Assembly (NCBI GenBank): GCA_964019335.1
Contig: OZ025657.1
Location: 620,001 to 684,000 of the forward strand
DNA from: Diplonema japonicum
Lineage: Eukaryota; Euglenozoa; Diplonemea; Diplonemida; Diplonemidae
DNA: 64,000 nt
Direction of reading: 5' to 3'
The notes beneath the pieces are model-generated. The model ran no database searches, had not been told where the DNA came from, and saw only the letters and a list, made by a program, of their open reading frames with translations. Every line of letters begins with the position of its first letter. The first letter of the stretch is position 1. A program made the position numbers and the translations under genes. This document shows positions 10,632-21,289 of this stretch, piece after piece.

Positions 10632-10832
10632 TCACTTCTTTTTTGAATCGTAACCGAAGTCTTTTGCCATTTCCTCCTTCGCCAACCGCGCCATTTTGCT
10701 CAGCCCCGAGGTGCCCGTGGTGTTTGCTGAGTGTACTGTTTTTCTGAACCAGGTAGCGTTGAGCAAGTAACCCGTGATGGTTTGGTGCAGGGTCTTAGAA
10801 CCTGAAGCGAAGAGTAGGTTCTTGATGTTCAT
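10632..10832 (-). CDS. Small conserved-looking protein of unknown function
   Basis: This 66-residue frame starts MNIKNLLFASGSKTLHQTIT and ends in a basic KKK tail. A weakly amphipathic N-terminal segment precedes a central WFRKTVHSA patch. Its composition is protein-like, and it lacks the Lys/Phe homopolymers of spacer frames. About 16-24 nt upstream of the ATG are acceptor-like sites (GTACACAG, ACTCAG), as for neighbouring genes. It sits between IFRD and the amidase gene on the coding strand. I do not recognise it; small mitochondrial proteins often look like this, but that is a guess. Confidence 0.5.
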   Translation of the reverse strand: MNIKNLLFASGSKTLHQTITGYLLNATWFRKTVHSANTTGTSGLSKMARLAKEEMAKDFGYDSKKK

Positions 10833-10919
10833 TTTTTTTTAAATTTGGCTGAGTGTCTGTGTACGTTGATACAGACCACATTGGGGGTGGGGTGAAAAAT
10901 AAAGGGGATAAATCGATTA

Positions 10920-12947
10920 TTACTCTCTAAACCCCTTCAACGCCTCTGTCACCTTTGCTGCCTTTGCTGCCTTTGCAGCTATTTCCAGTTCGTCACTCGC
11001 TGCTGCCTCCGTGGTGGTGGTTCCTTTTTCTCTCTTTTTCCTGACCTCAGGGTCTTTGTATGCTTTGAACCTGTCAAGACGCTCCTGCGTCTTCTCGGTG
11101 AAGAGACCCGGGTACAAGTGCCGTTCCTTGCCCAGTTTGATGGTGTACTGTGTTGTGTAAGTGGCCTATATTAAACATACATGTCCTGCCTTCCCTGCAG
11201 CCTCGTCGTGATCGTACATGGAAGCGAAGCTGTTCTTCGACCGGTCCTCCAGCCAAGCGTCCTCGGTGTCGGGTGGTTGCTGAACGATGCCACTCAAGTG
11301 CACGGACCCGGCCTTGATCTGTTGGTCAATAATAGCAGCGGTCTCCAGAAGTGCGTGGTCTTCCCCAGGGCGGCCCACAAGCAGGATACCTCCACTTGGA
11401 ATATCCCGTTGCTTTAAACAGAATGGGACAGTGACCCTCGGGCATCCTGTCAAGGCAAAGGGGCCTGTGTTGCGCGTCATTAGATCAGACGGCGCCTCCA
11501 CCCCCCTCCAGGTAACTAGTCCCGATGTGTTCGTTTTGTCCTGAACCTGCTGTGGCTCTGCGATGCAGATGGGAAACATCAAGGCGTCAACGTCTTTGGG
11601 AACCTCCTGCCAGTACTGCTGCAGCACCTTCGTCAATTCCTCCCGTGCTTCCGTTGATTGCTTCTTTGCAGCAGCATCCATCGTGTCAACCCCTTTCACC
11701 AGTTTTCTGATATAAGGAACTGAAATAGTTTCAAGGAACTCATTCCAGTTCAGCCCCGCTTTCTCACAAACACCTTTCATTATCGAAACTGCCTCCATGT
11801 CTAGCCCATTCGACCACATCCTCCACAAGTGTGGTACCTGCCTGAGTGTCATGTTCTCAGGGTCACGAAGGTGACCGGCATGAAGGGCATCCTGCAACAT
11901 GCCCTCGTCTGTTTCCGGCCGTATGGACATCTCGCCGTATTGCGCATGGCGGATCGTCTCGCTGACCGTGCACCCTAGCGACCGGAGCACCTGCGCTGTG
12001 ACCCTGAACAGCCTTTCCACCTCAGGTGATGTTACGATGTTGAAGGCGTCCTCGGGGATGAGGATATTCGGCACCTTTTCTCCCAACAGTGGTTCTGATG
12101 GTTTCCCTGCATGGAAGTGCAGGACGTCGTCCTCGTTGTGCAAAACTGAAGCTTCCAGCACTGTGTCAACGATTTTTATGTCCTGTATGGTCTTTGCTAC
12201 TATGCCCACTGAGCCCTGCGTGGTTGACATCATCCAGGTTCGCTTCCTAGAGAACCTGCCTGTGGTAGGCACCCACCCGTGCACACCAGCGTACCCAGCT
12301 GGGATGGAGATGTCCCCAGACACGTCAGTGCCCACTGCTAGTGGGACGCACTCGCTCAACACAGCTGAGGCACAGCCGCCCTGGCTGCCACCTATGTAGA
12401 AGGATGGATCTAAAGGATTCACCAATGACCCTGTGGAGGTGTTGATGCCTATTTTGCCCATGCCAAGCTCATCAAGGTTTGCTTTCCCAACAATGACGGC
12501 ACCAGCAGACACAAGTGCCTCCACGACAGGCGCTGATCGAGAGGGGACGTAGCGGGAGAGAGCAGAGCACCCTAAGGTTGTAGGGAACCCTTTCACATGG
12601 ATGTCATCCGACACCACAACAGGTATCCCGTGGAGGGGGCCTGCAGACTTCCCTGTTTCTTTCAGCTGCTCATCTATTGCCATCGCTTCGCCCATGGCGC
12701 TGTTTGACACACTGATCATTGTGTGAAACAATGCGGCATCCCGCTGCAGCCTCCGCACAGATTCCTCCACGAGTTCCTGAGAACGAACGGCCCCATTCAG
12801 CATGGCATGCACCCCACCTTTCACCGACATGCCTAGCACTTCTTCCGCCGTTTTCTTTCCATCCTCTCGGACCTGCGCGCAGCAGTAGACTCTTCGCACC
12901 TTCCCACACGCAGGACGCACGGCACGTGCTGCGCTCGCCAGGATCAT
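10920..12947 (-). CDS. GatA-like amidase-signature protein lacking catalytic residues
   Basis: Exon 1 (12947..11181) and exon 2 (11147..10920), joined over a 33-nt intron (11180..11148) with an in-frame stop, give 664 residues; typical GatA is about 480-500. The N-terminus (MILASAARAVRPACGKVRRV) looks like a mitochondrial presequence. The amidase-signature fold is clear (GIPVVVSDDI, VGKANLDELGMG, GGSQGG, GTDVSGDISIPAG). In active GatA/FAAH proteins the triad is Lys, cis-Ser and Ser. Here the Lys position is S113, the cis-Ser S188 is kept but its partner is Q189, and the nucleophile Ser is D212. It is probably a pseudoenzyme. Exon 2 adds a charged Ala/Lys-rich tail. ATG follows AACTTTGCAG by 7 nt. 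A divergent GatA subunit or moonlighting component is possible. Confidence 0.8.
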
Positions 12948-13118
12948 GTTGTCCCTGCAAAGTTTAGATAGATATGAAAATACTTGGTTGTGACAAAAGG
13001 AAAAGATAGCCCCAGAAGCGACTCGGGGTATTAATGGAAACAAGTACCACTGACGCCAGCTCTTTCGATGTGAACGGTCAACCCACTCTGTAGTGGTTAG
13101 AGGAAACCATAAGAAACA

Positions 13119-14486
13119 CTAACGCAATGATCGGTCGTTTACAAATTCCTCTTCAATTCTCCTGTGCACCCCCATTTTGAGGTTCTCCATGAGTAACATC
13201 AACATGTCTGGGGAGAGCTGGTTTTGGACAGCAGGCTGCAGTAAGTACTCCACTAGATCGGGAACGGGCTTCCCGATGGCCGTGCAAGCAGAGAGGACCC
13301 TGACAAACATCTCGGGGGAGGTAGTCTTGGGATCCAAGGTGTTAATCATGAACGTTGTGAGGTGCTCGTTGCGCACACGGAGGGAAGAGAGAGATGTAAA
13401 TAAAGAGATTGCCTCAAGAGGCCCAAGGTCGTTGAGAATGGGGCCAATGGCACTTCTAATAGCAAGTAGGTCATCTTTAGACATTTTCCACCCCACCTCT
13501 GCTTCTCGTTTCAGCACTGCTATCACAACGTCTCGCTCGGTAAGGAGAGCCTGCCTCACTCGGCCCAAATTCTGCTGCTCTATCTTTCCCACAACCTTAG
13601 GTATCAGCTGTCTGAGGGCAAGGTGTGTCGTGCATCTTTTAAGTATCTTGATTGCCACGGATGCAGATATCTTTCGCGCATCAGTCACCCACCTCTCCAA
13701 CCCTTTGGGCGACCTCAATGAGAGGCTCTTGTTTGCGCTGCGCAATTTAAATGCTTCGTAAAATCTAGCAGCCACCATGCCATGTGGGAGGGTAGTAAAG
13801 CACGCTGCCTGGTCCAGGTACACCACTGCTGAGGAGATAATACCAGGTAGGATACGCGGTAGTTGTGGGAACGTGTCGTGCAGCTGCAGAAAGCAAGCGT
13901 AGAGCGGGAATTTGGTTGAGAGTTGCTTCAGCGTCCCATATTCCGACTCAAGCACCAGGGCTGTCAGGGGTGGTTCAATGGATCTTACGAGGGGTGGCGT
14001 GTTTACATTAAGCCAGGAGGAGGCCCAGAGCAAGTCGGAGAGCTCGTTTAGTGAAGGGCGCTGGTGTTTCTCAGCAATGAGATGTTGAGAATGAGAAGCG
14101 AGAAGTTTGGCAAAGGGGCCTTTCTCGCCGAGGCAAGCGAGGCCTGTGAGGAGTCGGATAAGCGTTTGTATTGTGTGCTTCTCTATCAAGTCACGTGCTG
14201 TGTGCAGACCCCACACAGATTTGTGGCGCAGCACTGCTAGAGACGCTGCCACGTTGCATATGTCCTCCTGCCGCATAGCCTTGCCTCGTAGCTTTATCCA
14301 TTTGTCCACACGTATCAAGTCCTCACGCGGCACATCAACAATCTGCCCTCGCCCCATGTTGCTGTAATCTGCAAGCGCTCGCACCACTTCTTGTATCCCC
14401 ACATTCTTTCCTTCTTTCAACCTGATGAACATCATGTTCCTCGCATCGCGCAATGGCCTCACACGGACCCACCATGGGTACCGCAT
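13119..14486 (-). CDS. Helical-repeat protein, probable organellar RNA factor
   Basis: An intronless 455-residue protein, almost wholly alpha-helical. It has loose 35-40-residue repeats rich in Leu, Ala and basic residues (for example QEDICNVAASLAVLRHKSVW, NELSDLLWASSWLNVNTPPL and MFVRVLSACTAIGKPVPDLV). This resembles octotricopeptide/heptatricopeptide or FASTK-type proteins of mitochondria and plastids. The basic N-terminus (MRYPWWVRVRPLRDARNMMF) could be a targeting presequence. ATG 14486 was chosen; an upstream GTG in frame is ignored. An acceptor-like AAACCACCCCAG lies 5 nt before the ATG. The RNA-binding role is inferred from architecture only. No RAP domain is evident. Confidence 0.6.
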   Translation of the reverse strand: MRYPWWVRVRPLRDARNMMFIRLKEGKNVGIQEVVRALADYSNMGRGQIVDVPREDLIRVDKWIKLRGKAMRQEDICNVAASLAVLRHKSVWGLHTARDLIEKHTIQTLIRLLTGLACLGEKGPFAKLLASHSQHLIAEKHQRPSLNELSDLLWASSWLNVNTPPLVRSIEPPLTALVLESEYGTLKQLSTKFPLYACFLQLHDTFPQLPRILPGIISSAVVYLDQAACFTTLPHGMVAARFYEAFKLRSANKSLSLRSPKGLERWVTDARKISASVAIKILKRCTTHLALRQLIPKVVGKIEQQNLGRVRQALLTERDVVIAVLKREAEVGWKMSKDDLLAIRSAIGPILNDLGPLEAISLFTSLSSLRVRNEHLTTFMINTLDPKTTSPEMFVRVLSACTAIGKPVPDLVEYLLQPAVQNQLSPDMLMLLMENLKMGVHRRIEEEFVNDRSLR

Positions 14487-14736
14487 ATGCACTGGGGTGG
14501 TTTACGACGAAACAAGGACACAGGACGGGGGAGGGGGAGGGGGGGGAGAAAGCATAAAGGACTTTTTTACTTATTCCTGTTACTTTTTTTTTATAAAAAA
14601 AAGTCACGCACTATTTTTTTTTCTTTTTTTTTTCCTTGGGAGCACACTGCTTTGTCGGAGTGGTTGAGTGCTTTTTTTTTTTTCCCCTTTTTTTTTTACC
14701 CCACGGCAGGAATGGTCAGTCATACTTTACAATGCC

Positions 14737-14781
<45 letters not shown>

Positions 14782-14996
14782 AGGTTGCACCCGGTCTTGC
14801 TGGCTATGCGGATCCGGTGCTGGTACCTAGATGCAGTTGGTTTCTTCTTCTCTTTTTTTTTCCTTTACTTTTCTTTCTTAAATCCTTCCATTTAATGCGA
14901 GTATCAAAAGAGAAAAAAATAAAGAAACCATGCTATTTTTAACTTTTTTTCTTTTTAGGAGCAAAGGGTCCACAGTCTTAAACGAGCGCTAGTATG

Positions 14997-15034
<38 letters not shown>

Positions 15035-15284
15035 GGGAAAGAAAAAAGAAAAAGGTAAGACAACTCATAAATTGAGGAGAAAAAAAAGAAGGAAAAAAAA
15101 GAGAAAGGTGACAGGAACGGAAAGTAAGGACATTCACGGGAACCTGCCTGTGGACAGGGTCGCCTGGATGGTGTTATGTGTACTCCTCAGTTAAAGAAGC
15201 TGCACTGGGATGGGATGGGGGGTGAGAATTGATTTACTAACGTTCAAAAAAGAAAAAAAGAATAAAAATAAAAAGAAAAACAAC
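14487..15284. other. Low-complexity intergenic region with long poly-A tracts
   Basis: This spacer contains an uninterrupted run of about 43 A (14738-14780) and another of about 30 A (15000-15030). Shorter T runs lie at 14588-14700. Frames through these encode Lys or Phe runs. No gene is seen. Confidence 0.6.
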
Positions 15285-16067
15285 TCACAACTTCGACATT
15301 GTACCCTTCGGCATGGATGCGGCCTTCACAATGTCAGCGAACTCAGGCTTGGTGGAGGCACCACCGACAAGGAAGCCATCGATGTCAGGTTGGGACCAGA
15401 GGGCGGTGGAGTTCTTAGCATTGACCGAGCCACCATAGATGATCCTCGTGCTGCTTGCGACGGAACGAGATATTTTCTCAAGCAGCCAGTTGCGGACTGC
15501 AGCAACTGCCTGTTGTGCCTGGTCAGGAGATGCAACCTTCCCTGTCCCGATGGCCCACACGGGCTCGTACGCGATGACGATCTTGCTCCACAATGCAAGA
15601 GGTACCTGCGCAATGCCTGTCTGCATCTGTTCGAAGCACACCTCCTCAGTGCGCCCTTGCTCTCTCTCCTTCAACGTCTCCCCAATGCAAAAGATCACCG
15701 TCAGCCCCTTCTCCAGAGCCGCCTTGACCTTCTCTGCAATCACTTGTTGCGTCTCACCGAAGACGTGCCTCCTCTCTGAGTGGCCGATGATCACGTACTC
15801 CAGTCCCATGTCCTTCACCTGCTCGGCGCTCATCTCACCTGTGAAGGCACCGCTCTTTGCTATGCAGTTCTGTGCAGACACGCCTATCTCCCTCCTTGCG
15901 ACACTCTTCACAAGCCCGATGTACGGTGTGGCAGGTGCAACCACCACCTCGCAACTTGTGTAACCCTTGCCTGCGATGTTGGTGTTGAAGTCCTGCACCA
16001 GTGCAGTCAGGCTGCTCGCAGTGCCGGTGCACTTGAAGTTCCCTCCGATGAAAGGTGTGCGTGTCAT
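15285..16067 (-). CDS. TPI: Triosephosphate isomerase
   Basis: The complete 260-residue TIM-barrel enzyme interconverts glyceraldehyde-3-phosphate and dihydroxyacetone phosphate in glycolysis. The residues expected for activity are present: K12 in GGNFKCTG, H96 in VIIGHSERR, and E168 in AYEPVWAIGTG, which also begins loop 6. The phosphate-binding YGGSV and GFLVGGAS motifs are near the C-terminus. The usual NWKMNG is NFKCTG here, a known type of variation. No intron is needed. There is no peroxisomal PTS1 ending (it ends MSKL), which is relevant because kinetoplastid glycolytic enzymes are often glycosomal, though -SKL is the classic PTS1 and the last three residues are indeed S-K-L. That makes peroxisomal or glycosomal import plausible. 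Confidence 0.96.
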   Translation of the reverse strand: MTRTPFIGGNFKCTGTASSLTALVQDFNTNIAGKGYTSCEVVVAPATPYIGLVKSVARREIGVSAQNCIAKSGAFTGEMSAEQVKDMGLEYVIIGHSERRHVFGETQQVIAEKVKAALEKGLTVIFCIGETLKEREQGRTEEVCFEQMQTGIAQVPLALWSKIVIAYEPVWAIGTGKVASPDQAQQAVAAVRNWLLEKISRSVASSTRIIYGGSVNAKNSTALWSQPDIDGFLVGGASTKPEFADIVKAASMPKGTMSKL

Positions 16068-17667
16068 GGTAAGTGTTTAGTGTCCTGTCGTGAACTTCTC
16101 CTTTTTTTTTCTTTTTTTTTTTCTTGATGACGAAAGGTATAAAGCACCCCACGGGTAAGCAGGAAGAGTACTGCCTAACGGCTGTTCTAAGGTAGACGGC
16201 ACCGACACGAAGCATTGCCATGCTGCGCGCCGTGTCTTTCGTATTAAAAATTAAACTGGTTGGTTAGAACGGCTGTGCTGCTTGATCAGCATGCAAGGTG
16301 CCGACATGTTGTCACGCACAACCACAGTTCAGATGCCGGTGGCCCTGGGCGACCCATCGCGGCTATGCTATTCACGAATCGATCTTTGGAGCTTTGAGCT
16401 TTCTCTCATTCTCCTTATTTTATATTTCCCTCTTTTTTTCTTTTTTTTTTAATCCGTGCGTGGGCAGTCGTTCATTTGTTTCTGTTGCTTTTTTTTTTTT
16501 CTTTCAGTTGTTCAAGGTAAACACAGAGTGGCAAGAAGGGTGACAGTACCCCTCAGTCCTCCTCACGCTAACCGAACATCATTGAAGAGTAAGAGGCCAC
16601 GACACGATGGAGAGCTCGTTCTTTTCTTCTTCTTCTTATTTTTTTTTATTTTTATTTTTCCCCGTTTTAAAAATATCGGTGTTTACAATTTAAAGAATTC
16701 TGCTTTATCTATTCTTCATTGCCCTTTCTTGCATACCACCTTAAGCAACAAGCCCTCACCTCAGAGCTTTGCGAGAGGCTCAAGCTTGGGCATTTCAACA
16801 ATAAAAAAGGGTAAAGAAAGGGGGAAGAATGCTGACATTTTTTTTCTTTTTTTTTTCCCATTGCCAACATTTCCACTTACAGACCTTTCAACTTGGCAAC
16901 TGCCTTTGCAGAGCGCGAAGTACAAGAGTTCGAAAAAGAAATAAAACCTACTTACTCTACCTGGCAAGAGTCGGGGGGGGGGGGGGGGGGGTTGTGGTGA
17001 AAGTTAAAATGTCAGTGTCCTTGAGAAAAAAAAAAATAGAAACCATTTTACCCCACATCCAAGGAATGACTTTACCGCCTTCGGTAAGTCATTGACAGTA
17101 AGTAGTAAATACAGTTTCCTTTTTCTTTTCTTTTCTTTTTCTTTTTTTTTGTTTACTTGATGTGACGGTAGTGGGCAAGAAAATAACAGTCACGATTAGA
17201 GAAATTACAAATTTGGGTGAAACGCTTCACCATCCGTGGGGAGATGGCACCGCCGCTGTGCTTGTTCGTCAGGGGAAGCAGGCACTAGCGTCGGGGGGGG
17301 GGGGGGAGAAAAGGAGAAAAAGAAGAGAGATATAAAAAAAACATATCAGCTGCTTATTTCTTTTGCTGTCCAGAAGGGGGGGGGGGAGAGAAAACATAAC
17401 AATTAAATCGTCTAGAACAAAAGTGGAGAGAAGAGGTAGCAAGACAAGAACAGAAAAAAAAGTTTACTGTGATCTTTTTTTTTCCACCCAAACATTTTCG
17501 TTAACAGGTAACAGGGGAGGGGGAAAAAAAAGAGGATGGAAAGAAGAAAAAAAAGAAAAACAGGAAAGAAAAAAGGAGCTCAGGACATTCCAGCTCTCCC
17601 GCGCATCAGTGTCTTGCTGTAAAGCTCAACCTTGTCCTTCTCACTTTTCAAATAAAAAAAAGAGAAG

Positions 17668-17709
<42 letters not shown>

Positions 17710-17951
17710 ACAACACAACGAAAGGGGAATACTGATAACGGATTGTCACCACGACACATTGAAGAAGCCTCGGGTGAACCTTCGCTACAACCTGTGTCAC
17801 GTGTGATCGTATTGCTTTGACGCTATCTGCTTTGTGTCTGTAGCTGGGTCTTTGCCCGTTCATGCGGCACAGCAGCAGTGGTCAGTGCATTTATCATGTC
17901 CCCAAGGCGTCAGCCCAAGGGCACATTGATGCTATAAGTCGGGTTTCTAAC
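16068..17951. other. Low-complexity intergenic region with G and A runs
   Basis: About 1.9 kb holds G runs at 16973-16991 (19 nt), 17294-17305 and 17377-17386, and an A run of about 38 at 17671-17708. Two stretches are of normal complexity: 16140-16400, which includes a minus-strand frame starting MAMLRVGAVYLRTAVRQYSS (ATG near 16221), and 17730-17950, which is probably the 3' part of the upstream membrane-protein transcript. No definite gene is seen. Confidence 0.5.
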
Positions 17952-18917
17952 TCATCGGGATTCTAACTCCCGTTCCCTCCCTGTTTCGGGGTCTTCCGCA
18001 CCAGATGCCTCCTCTTCCCTTTCGACAGGGTATTTGGTGTACAGTTTGTGAATAGCAATGAAAGCCGTGGCGCAGGTGAGGACGCCAATATAACTAGTGG
18101 TGTACGAGAGGAACTTCTTCCTTGCGCTGTTGAGGTCGATGATGAACTGCGTGGCTTCCGAGTGCGACGGTGCGTTGTACTCATATGTAAGAGTCACGTT
18201 GAAGCCCTGCAGCGTGTCGGGCTCAACGATGGCCGTGTCCATCCGCCTGATGTGGGTGGTGGTGTTCCCTGTTTTGTTCCAGTTGCAGTTTGCAGTGCGC
18301 CCCTTCACCATGCACCCGGCGTATATTGTCTCAGTGAAGGTGCACACTGTCCCAGGGACATCTGCGCGGAACACCAGTGGTGCTTTGAAGAAGGTGTGAT
18401 CGTTCACCTCTTCGGAGGTCAGGTTGTCGAGTTGCACGGCCCACGCCCCTCCGTGGCTGAGCAGGGTGAGGTACGTGTGACTTGTGTTGATTTCCAAATA
18501 TGTCTCACGACCCGAGAGGCAGGTCTTCGTCGCAGGCACGCCGTCATCGAGCCCGTCCAGTGTGAGCTGGTACTTCCGCCACTGGGTGAAGGGCTCCGTG
18601 AATAGCGTGCAGACCAAAGCCAGAATCACACAAAACGCGCAAAATGTCATCTGAGCTAATACGAGAGGTGTGTAAAGACGTGCCTCTTTAGGGATGCGTG
18701 TCGCCCCGTATGAGATCACCGCTGCCGAGAGGAGGCAGGCCCCTACACCACCCAGCCACACGAAGCATTGGGAATTCAGATGGTTATTATGAAGCTTCTC
18801 TTCCCGTGCAATCAGCTCAAGAACCGCAAACCCCCACCACCAGATGCCCGCAAACCACACTGTGACTGACGCGATGAGCAGCGTGCATTGCACCAGCCTT
18901 GAAGTGTTGGGGTCCAT
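17952..18917 (-). CDS. Four-pass membrane protein of unknown family
   Basis: An intronless 321-residue protein. Hydrophobic segments lie at about 10-35, 50-70, 85-105 and 280-300. A large loop (about 110-275) lies between the third and fourth and contains N-glycosylation sequons (NTS, NLTS, NKTG, NVTL) and several Cys, so it is probably luminal or extracellular. The tail after the last segment is acidic and cytosolic-looking. The layout resembles tetraspanin-like or cell-surface proteins, but no CCG motif is present and I do not recognise the family. ATG 18917 follows an acceptor-like GACACCCAG by about 14 nt; an upstream GTG in frame is not used. Confidence 0.75.
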   Translation of the reverse strand: MDPNTSRLVQCTLLIASVTVWFAGIWWWGFAVLELIAREEKLHNNHLNSQCFVWLGGVGACLLSAAVISYGATRIPKEARLYTPLVLAQMTFCAFCVILALVCTLFTEPFTQWRKYQLTLDGLDDGVPATKTCLSGRETYLEINTSHTYLTLLSHGGAWAVQLDNLTSEEVNDHTFFKAPLVFRADVPGTVCTFTETIYAGCMVKGRTANCNWNKTGNTTTHIRRMDTAIVEPDTLQGFNVTLTYEYNAPSHSEATQFIIDLNSARKKFLSYTTSYIGVLTCATAFIAIHKLYTKYPVEREEEASGAEDPETGRERELESR

Positions 18918-19158
18918 GCCCGACACTGACCCTGGGTGTCGAATATTTCAAATATAAAGTAAGAATGTATTTAAAAAAAGACCACTTGAATAAGAATGCG
19001 AGGAGGTGGGCTATCAGTAGACACAAAACTATCCAACTCCTTCAGAGATTCTTGTTCTCTAACTGTGCCTACAGAAGGTGAAGAAGGAATAGGGGACATT
19101 AACATGCCACACAAAAAAATAACGGGCAGACGTGTGCGTTGCATATATGCGTTTGGTT

Positions 19159-20226
19159 TTACAAGTGCACTCTGACCTTTACCTGATAGACAGAGGGGTC
19201 AGTGGCAGACATGAGGACTGTGAAGACAGTCATATCGTTCAGAACACGAGGGGTAGACATCACCTTCCAGAGGCTCTCGGTGTTCAAGTTGGCGGGGGAT
19301 CCGATAGCGTTCATGCCCGCGACGGCGGTGGCACGGCGGTCATCCTTTGCAGGAGGCTGCTTCCAGTGGTCGTAGTTGGTCTCGACGATGTACCATTTGT
19401 ACGCCTGGGGGATGGTCCAGGTGTTGATGGCCACACTGCCGTTCTTCGTGATGACGGTCCCTTCATCGGCAGTAGTCCCACTGAGGATGTAGTACACCGA
19501 TGCAGAAATCTCTGCATTCTGCAGCATCTTCACAAGATCATTGTAATCTTCAGCCTCAAACAGTGCCTTCTTCAGATACATAGAAGGCGGCAACCTGCCC
19601 TCAGAAATGGCTCTCACGTTCTCTTCAAAGGTCCCATCAGTCCTCTCGTTCCCCTCCACTGTGAAGAGACCGTTCCTCTGCCCGGTCCACGCACCGACAA
19701 GCCCCGCGAAGCCAGTGTACTTCACGAACACTTTTCCTCCCTTCATGTAGTCGATGTTGATGGTGGCGTTCCTTAAGGAGGGTGTCAGGATGGCACCAGT
19801 GCCGAAGTCCAGGTTTCTCCCGTGCATCACAGTCCCGCTGGGGTCGTTGGCGATGATGCCTGTGCACCCGAAGGTGTCAGGGCCCCTGGCGGAGATGTCG
19901 TAGAAGAAATTAGCAGTGGCCACCTCGATGAAGGTCAGACCGGTGCAAGCGCTGATGCTCTTGATCTCACCCTTGAAGGGCTCCTTCATCCACAGCTCAC
20001 TCTCGGCCATAGCGGCTTCGTACAGCGCCACTTGCTTGGGGTCCAACTGCAACATGAGGATGGCGTATATGTCGTCAATCAGCTTGCGCATGATGTGCCT
20101 CTTGTCGTTGCAAATGGCGTCCCAACGGTGCTCAGGCGTCGTGGTGTCAAGGTCCACCACATACTGCGGGGGGATCCAGTCACAGCTGGCCACTGCGAAC
20201 AGTGCAAAAAGAAGTATTACACACAT
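19159..20226 (-). CDS. NAAA / acid ceramidase-like N-terminal-nucleophile amidase
   Basis: A 355-residue protein with a signal peptide (MCVILLFALFAVASC). The Ntn-hydrolase catalytic core begins at C121 in FGCTGIIANDPSG, followed by HGRNLDFG (R137 and D140), the hallmark of NAAA and acid ceramidase. In that family an inactive precursor is cleaved just before this Cys to give alpha and beta subunits in acidic lysosomes. The mature enzyme hydrolyses N-acylethanolamines or ceramides. Several sequons (NATI, NGSV) are present. ATG 20226 is at the start of the hydrophobic segment and follows an acceptor-like CTCCTTCAG by 13 nt. The substrate choice cannot be told. No intron is needed. Confidence 0.88.
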   Translation of the reverse strand: MCVILLFALFAVASCDWIPPQYVVDLDTTTPEHRWDAICNDKRHIMRKLIDDIYAILMLQLDPKQVALYEAAMAESELWMKEPFKGEIKSISACTGLTFIEVATANFFYDISARGPDTFGCTGIIANDPSGTVMHGRNLDFGTGAILTPSLRNATINIDYMKGGKVFVKYTGFAGLVGAWTGQRNGLFTVEGNERTDGTFEENVRAISEGRLPPSMYLKKALFEAEDYNDLVKMLQNAEISASVYYILSGTTADEGTVITKNGSVAINTWTIPQAYKWYIVETNYDHWKQPPAKDDRRATAVAGMNAIGSPANLNTESLWKVMSTPRVLNDMTVFTVLMSATDPSVYQVKVRVHL

Positions 20227-20565
20227 ATCAAAAGATTTCCTGAAGGAGTTAAAATTAATCACAAGCATGACAAGGAATGAAACAATGCAACTTCAAACAC
20301 TGCTGGTTTTTTTTTTTGCTTGAACAAGAAAAACAATATGGGTCGATTTCAAAAAACCCCCCCCAAAAATGAGGCCAATTGACACTTTCGTTGCATCTTT
20401 GGGCATGCCATCCCCTTTAAAAAAATTTCTCCATATTTCCCGGCCCATATTAGGAAAGAACCCGGGTCAGAAATCGCTCAAGAGTGCTATTTTGACCTAT
20501 GAAAAATTCAGTTTTAGGGTCAAAATCGGGTTTTAGTGGTTTTGGTAAAGTCAGAGAGTATGCTT

Positions 20566-20931
20566 TCAATAGCAAGAAATAGCGGAACTCACTACTAGAA
20601 GGTGGCTGAAATGATGTTGGAAGTGGAAACCTTCATTTCCTAGTCTTCTGCGGCTGAGATGTGCTGCTGCTGAGCCTCGTTTCTTTTTCATACTATTAGG
20701 CCTTCTACCGCATTTTGGGGGGGTTTTAAGAGGCTCATTCGTAGGTGTACTTGGTGCTTTGGGCTTGTCATGTGGTGTTGAGTATTTTCGTAATTTGGTT
20801 ACTATTCTTTCTTTTTCAAGTCCGGGAAGGCTATCAGGAACGTCCTCATACTCATCACAAGATTCATAGACTGGGGGCCTTTTCTCTGCCCTGTCTGCAT
20901 CGAGTTCTTTGATGATGTACTTTAGTTCCTT
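20566..20931 (-). pseudogene. Open frame inside the inverted-repeat element
   Basis: This 121-codon frame has no ATG at its start; it begins right after TAG at an acceptor-like GAGCTAG, so it looks like a 3' exon. It starts KELKYIIKELDADRAEKRPP, passes an acidic patch (ESCDEYEDVPDSLPG), then a Pro/Thr-rich segment and a basic stretch (RRPNSMKKKRG). A donor-like GTATGAGC lies about 60 nt upstream. Splicing there would join a short exon starting MSLARTKRK in phase. It could be a residual accessory or transposase-associated gene. No homology is recognised. Confidence 0.4.
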
Positions 20932-21289
20932 CTAGCTCGTGGACGCGCACGTAGCAAATACACCCTCCGGTGTGCTCCTGAGCTCATACCTGTAAAATCC
21001 GGAAACTCAAGAATTTTCTTTTTGTACGGGCCAAAGACATCAGGAACTACATGCACGGCGCACTGTATCGTATTGATGATGTTAGCTATTTGTTCCACAG
21101 TTTTAATTGTTGTGGAACGAGGCACCCAAAGCCAAACACGAGAGAGCACACCAAAGTGGCTGTCCCTGCTGTTTTTGCCGTGTTTCTCCCCCAGAAACCA
21201 CAGGGAAAACGTCCGATCAGGATAGACAAACGAAGACTAAAAGAACAAAGTAGCAAAATTCCTTTGCACGAAAGTGACACCCACCGCTG

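Noticed and set aside
16068..16221. N-terminal extension of TPI by splicing the upstream frame
   Set aside because: An in-frame TAA lies between every usable acceptor AG and the TPI ATG, so no splice gives a continuous protein.
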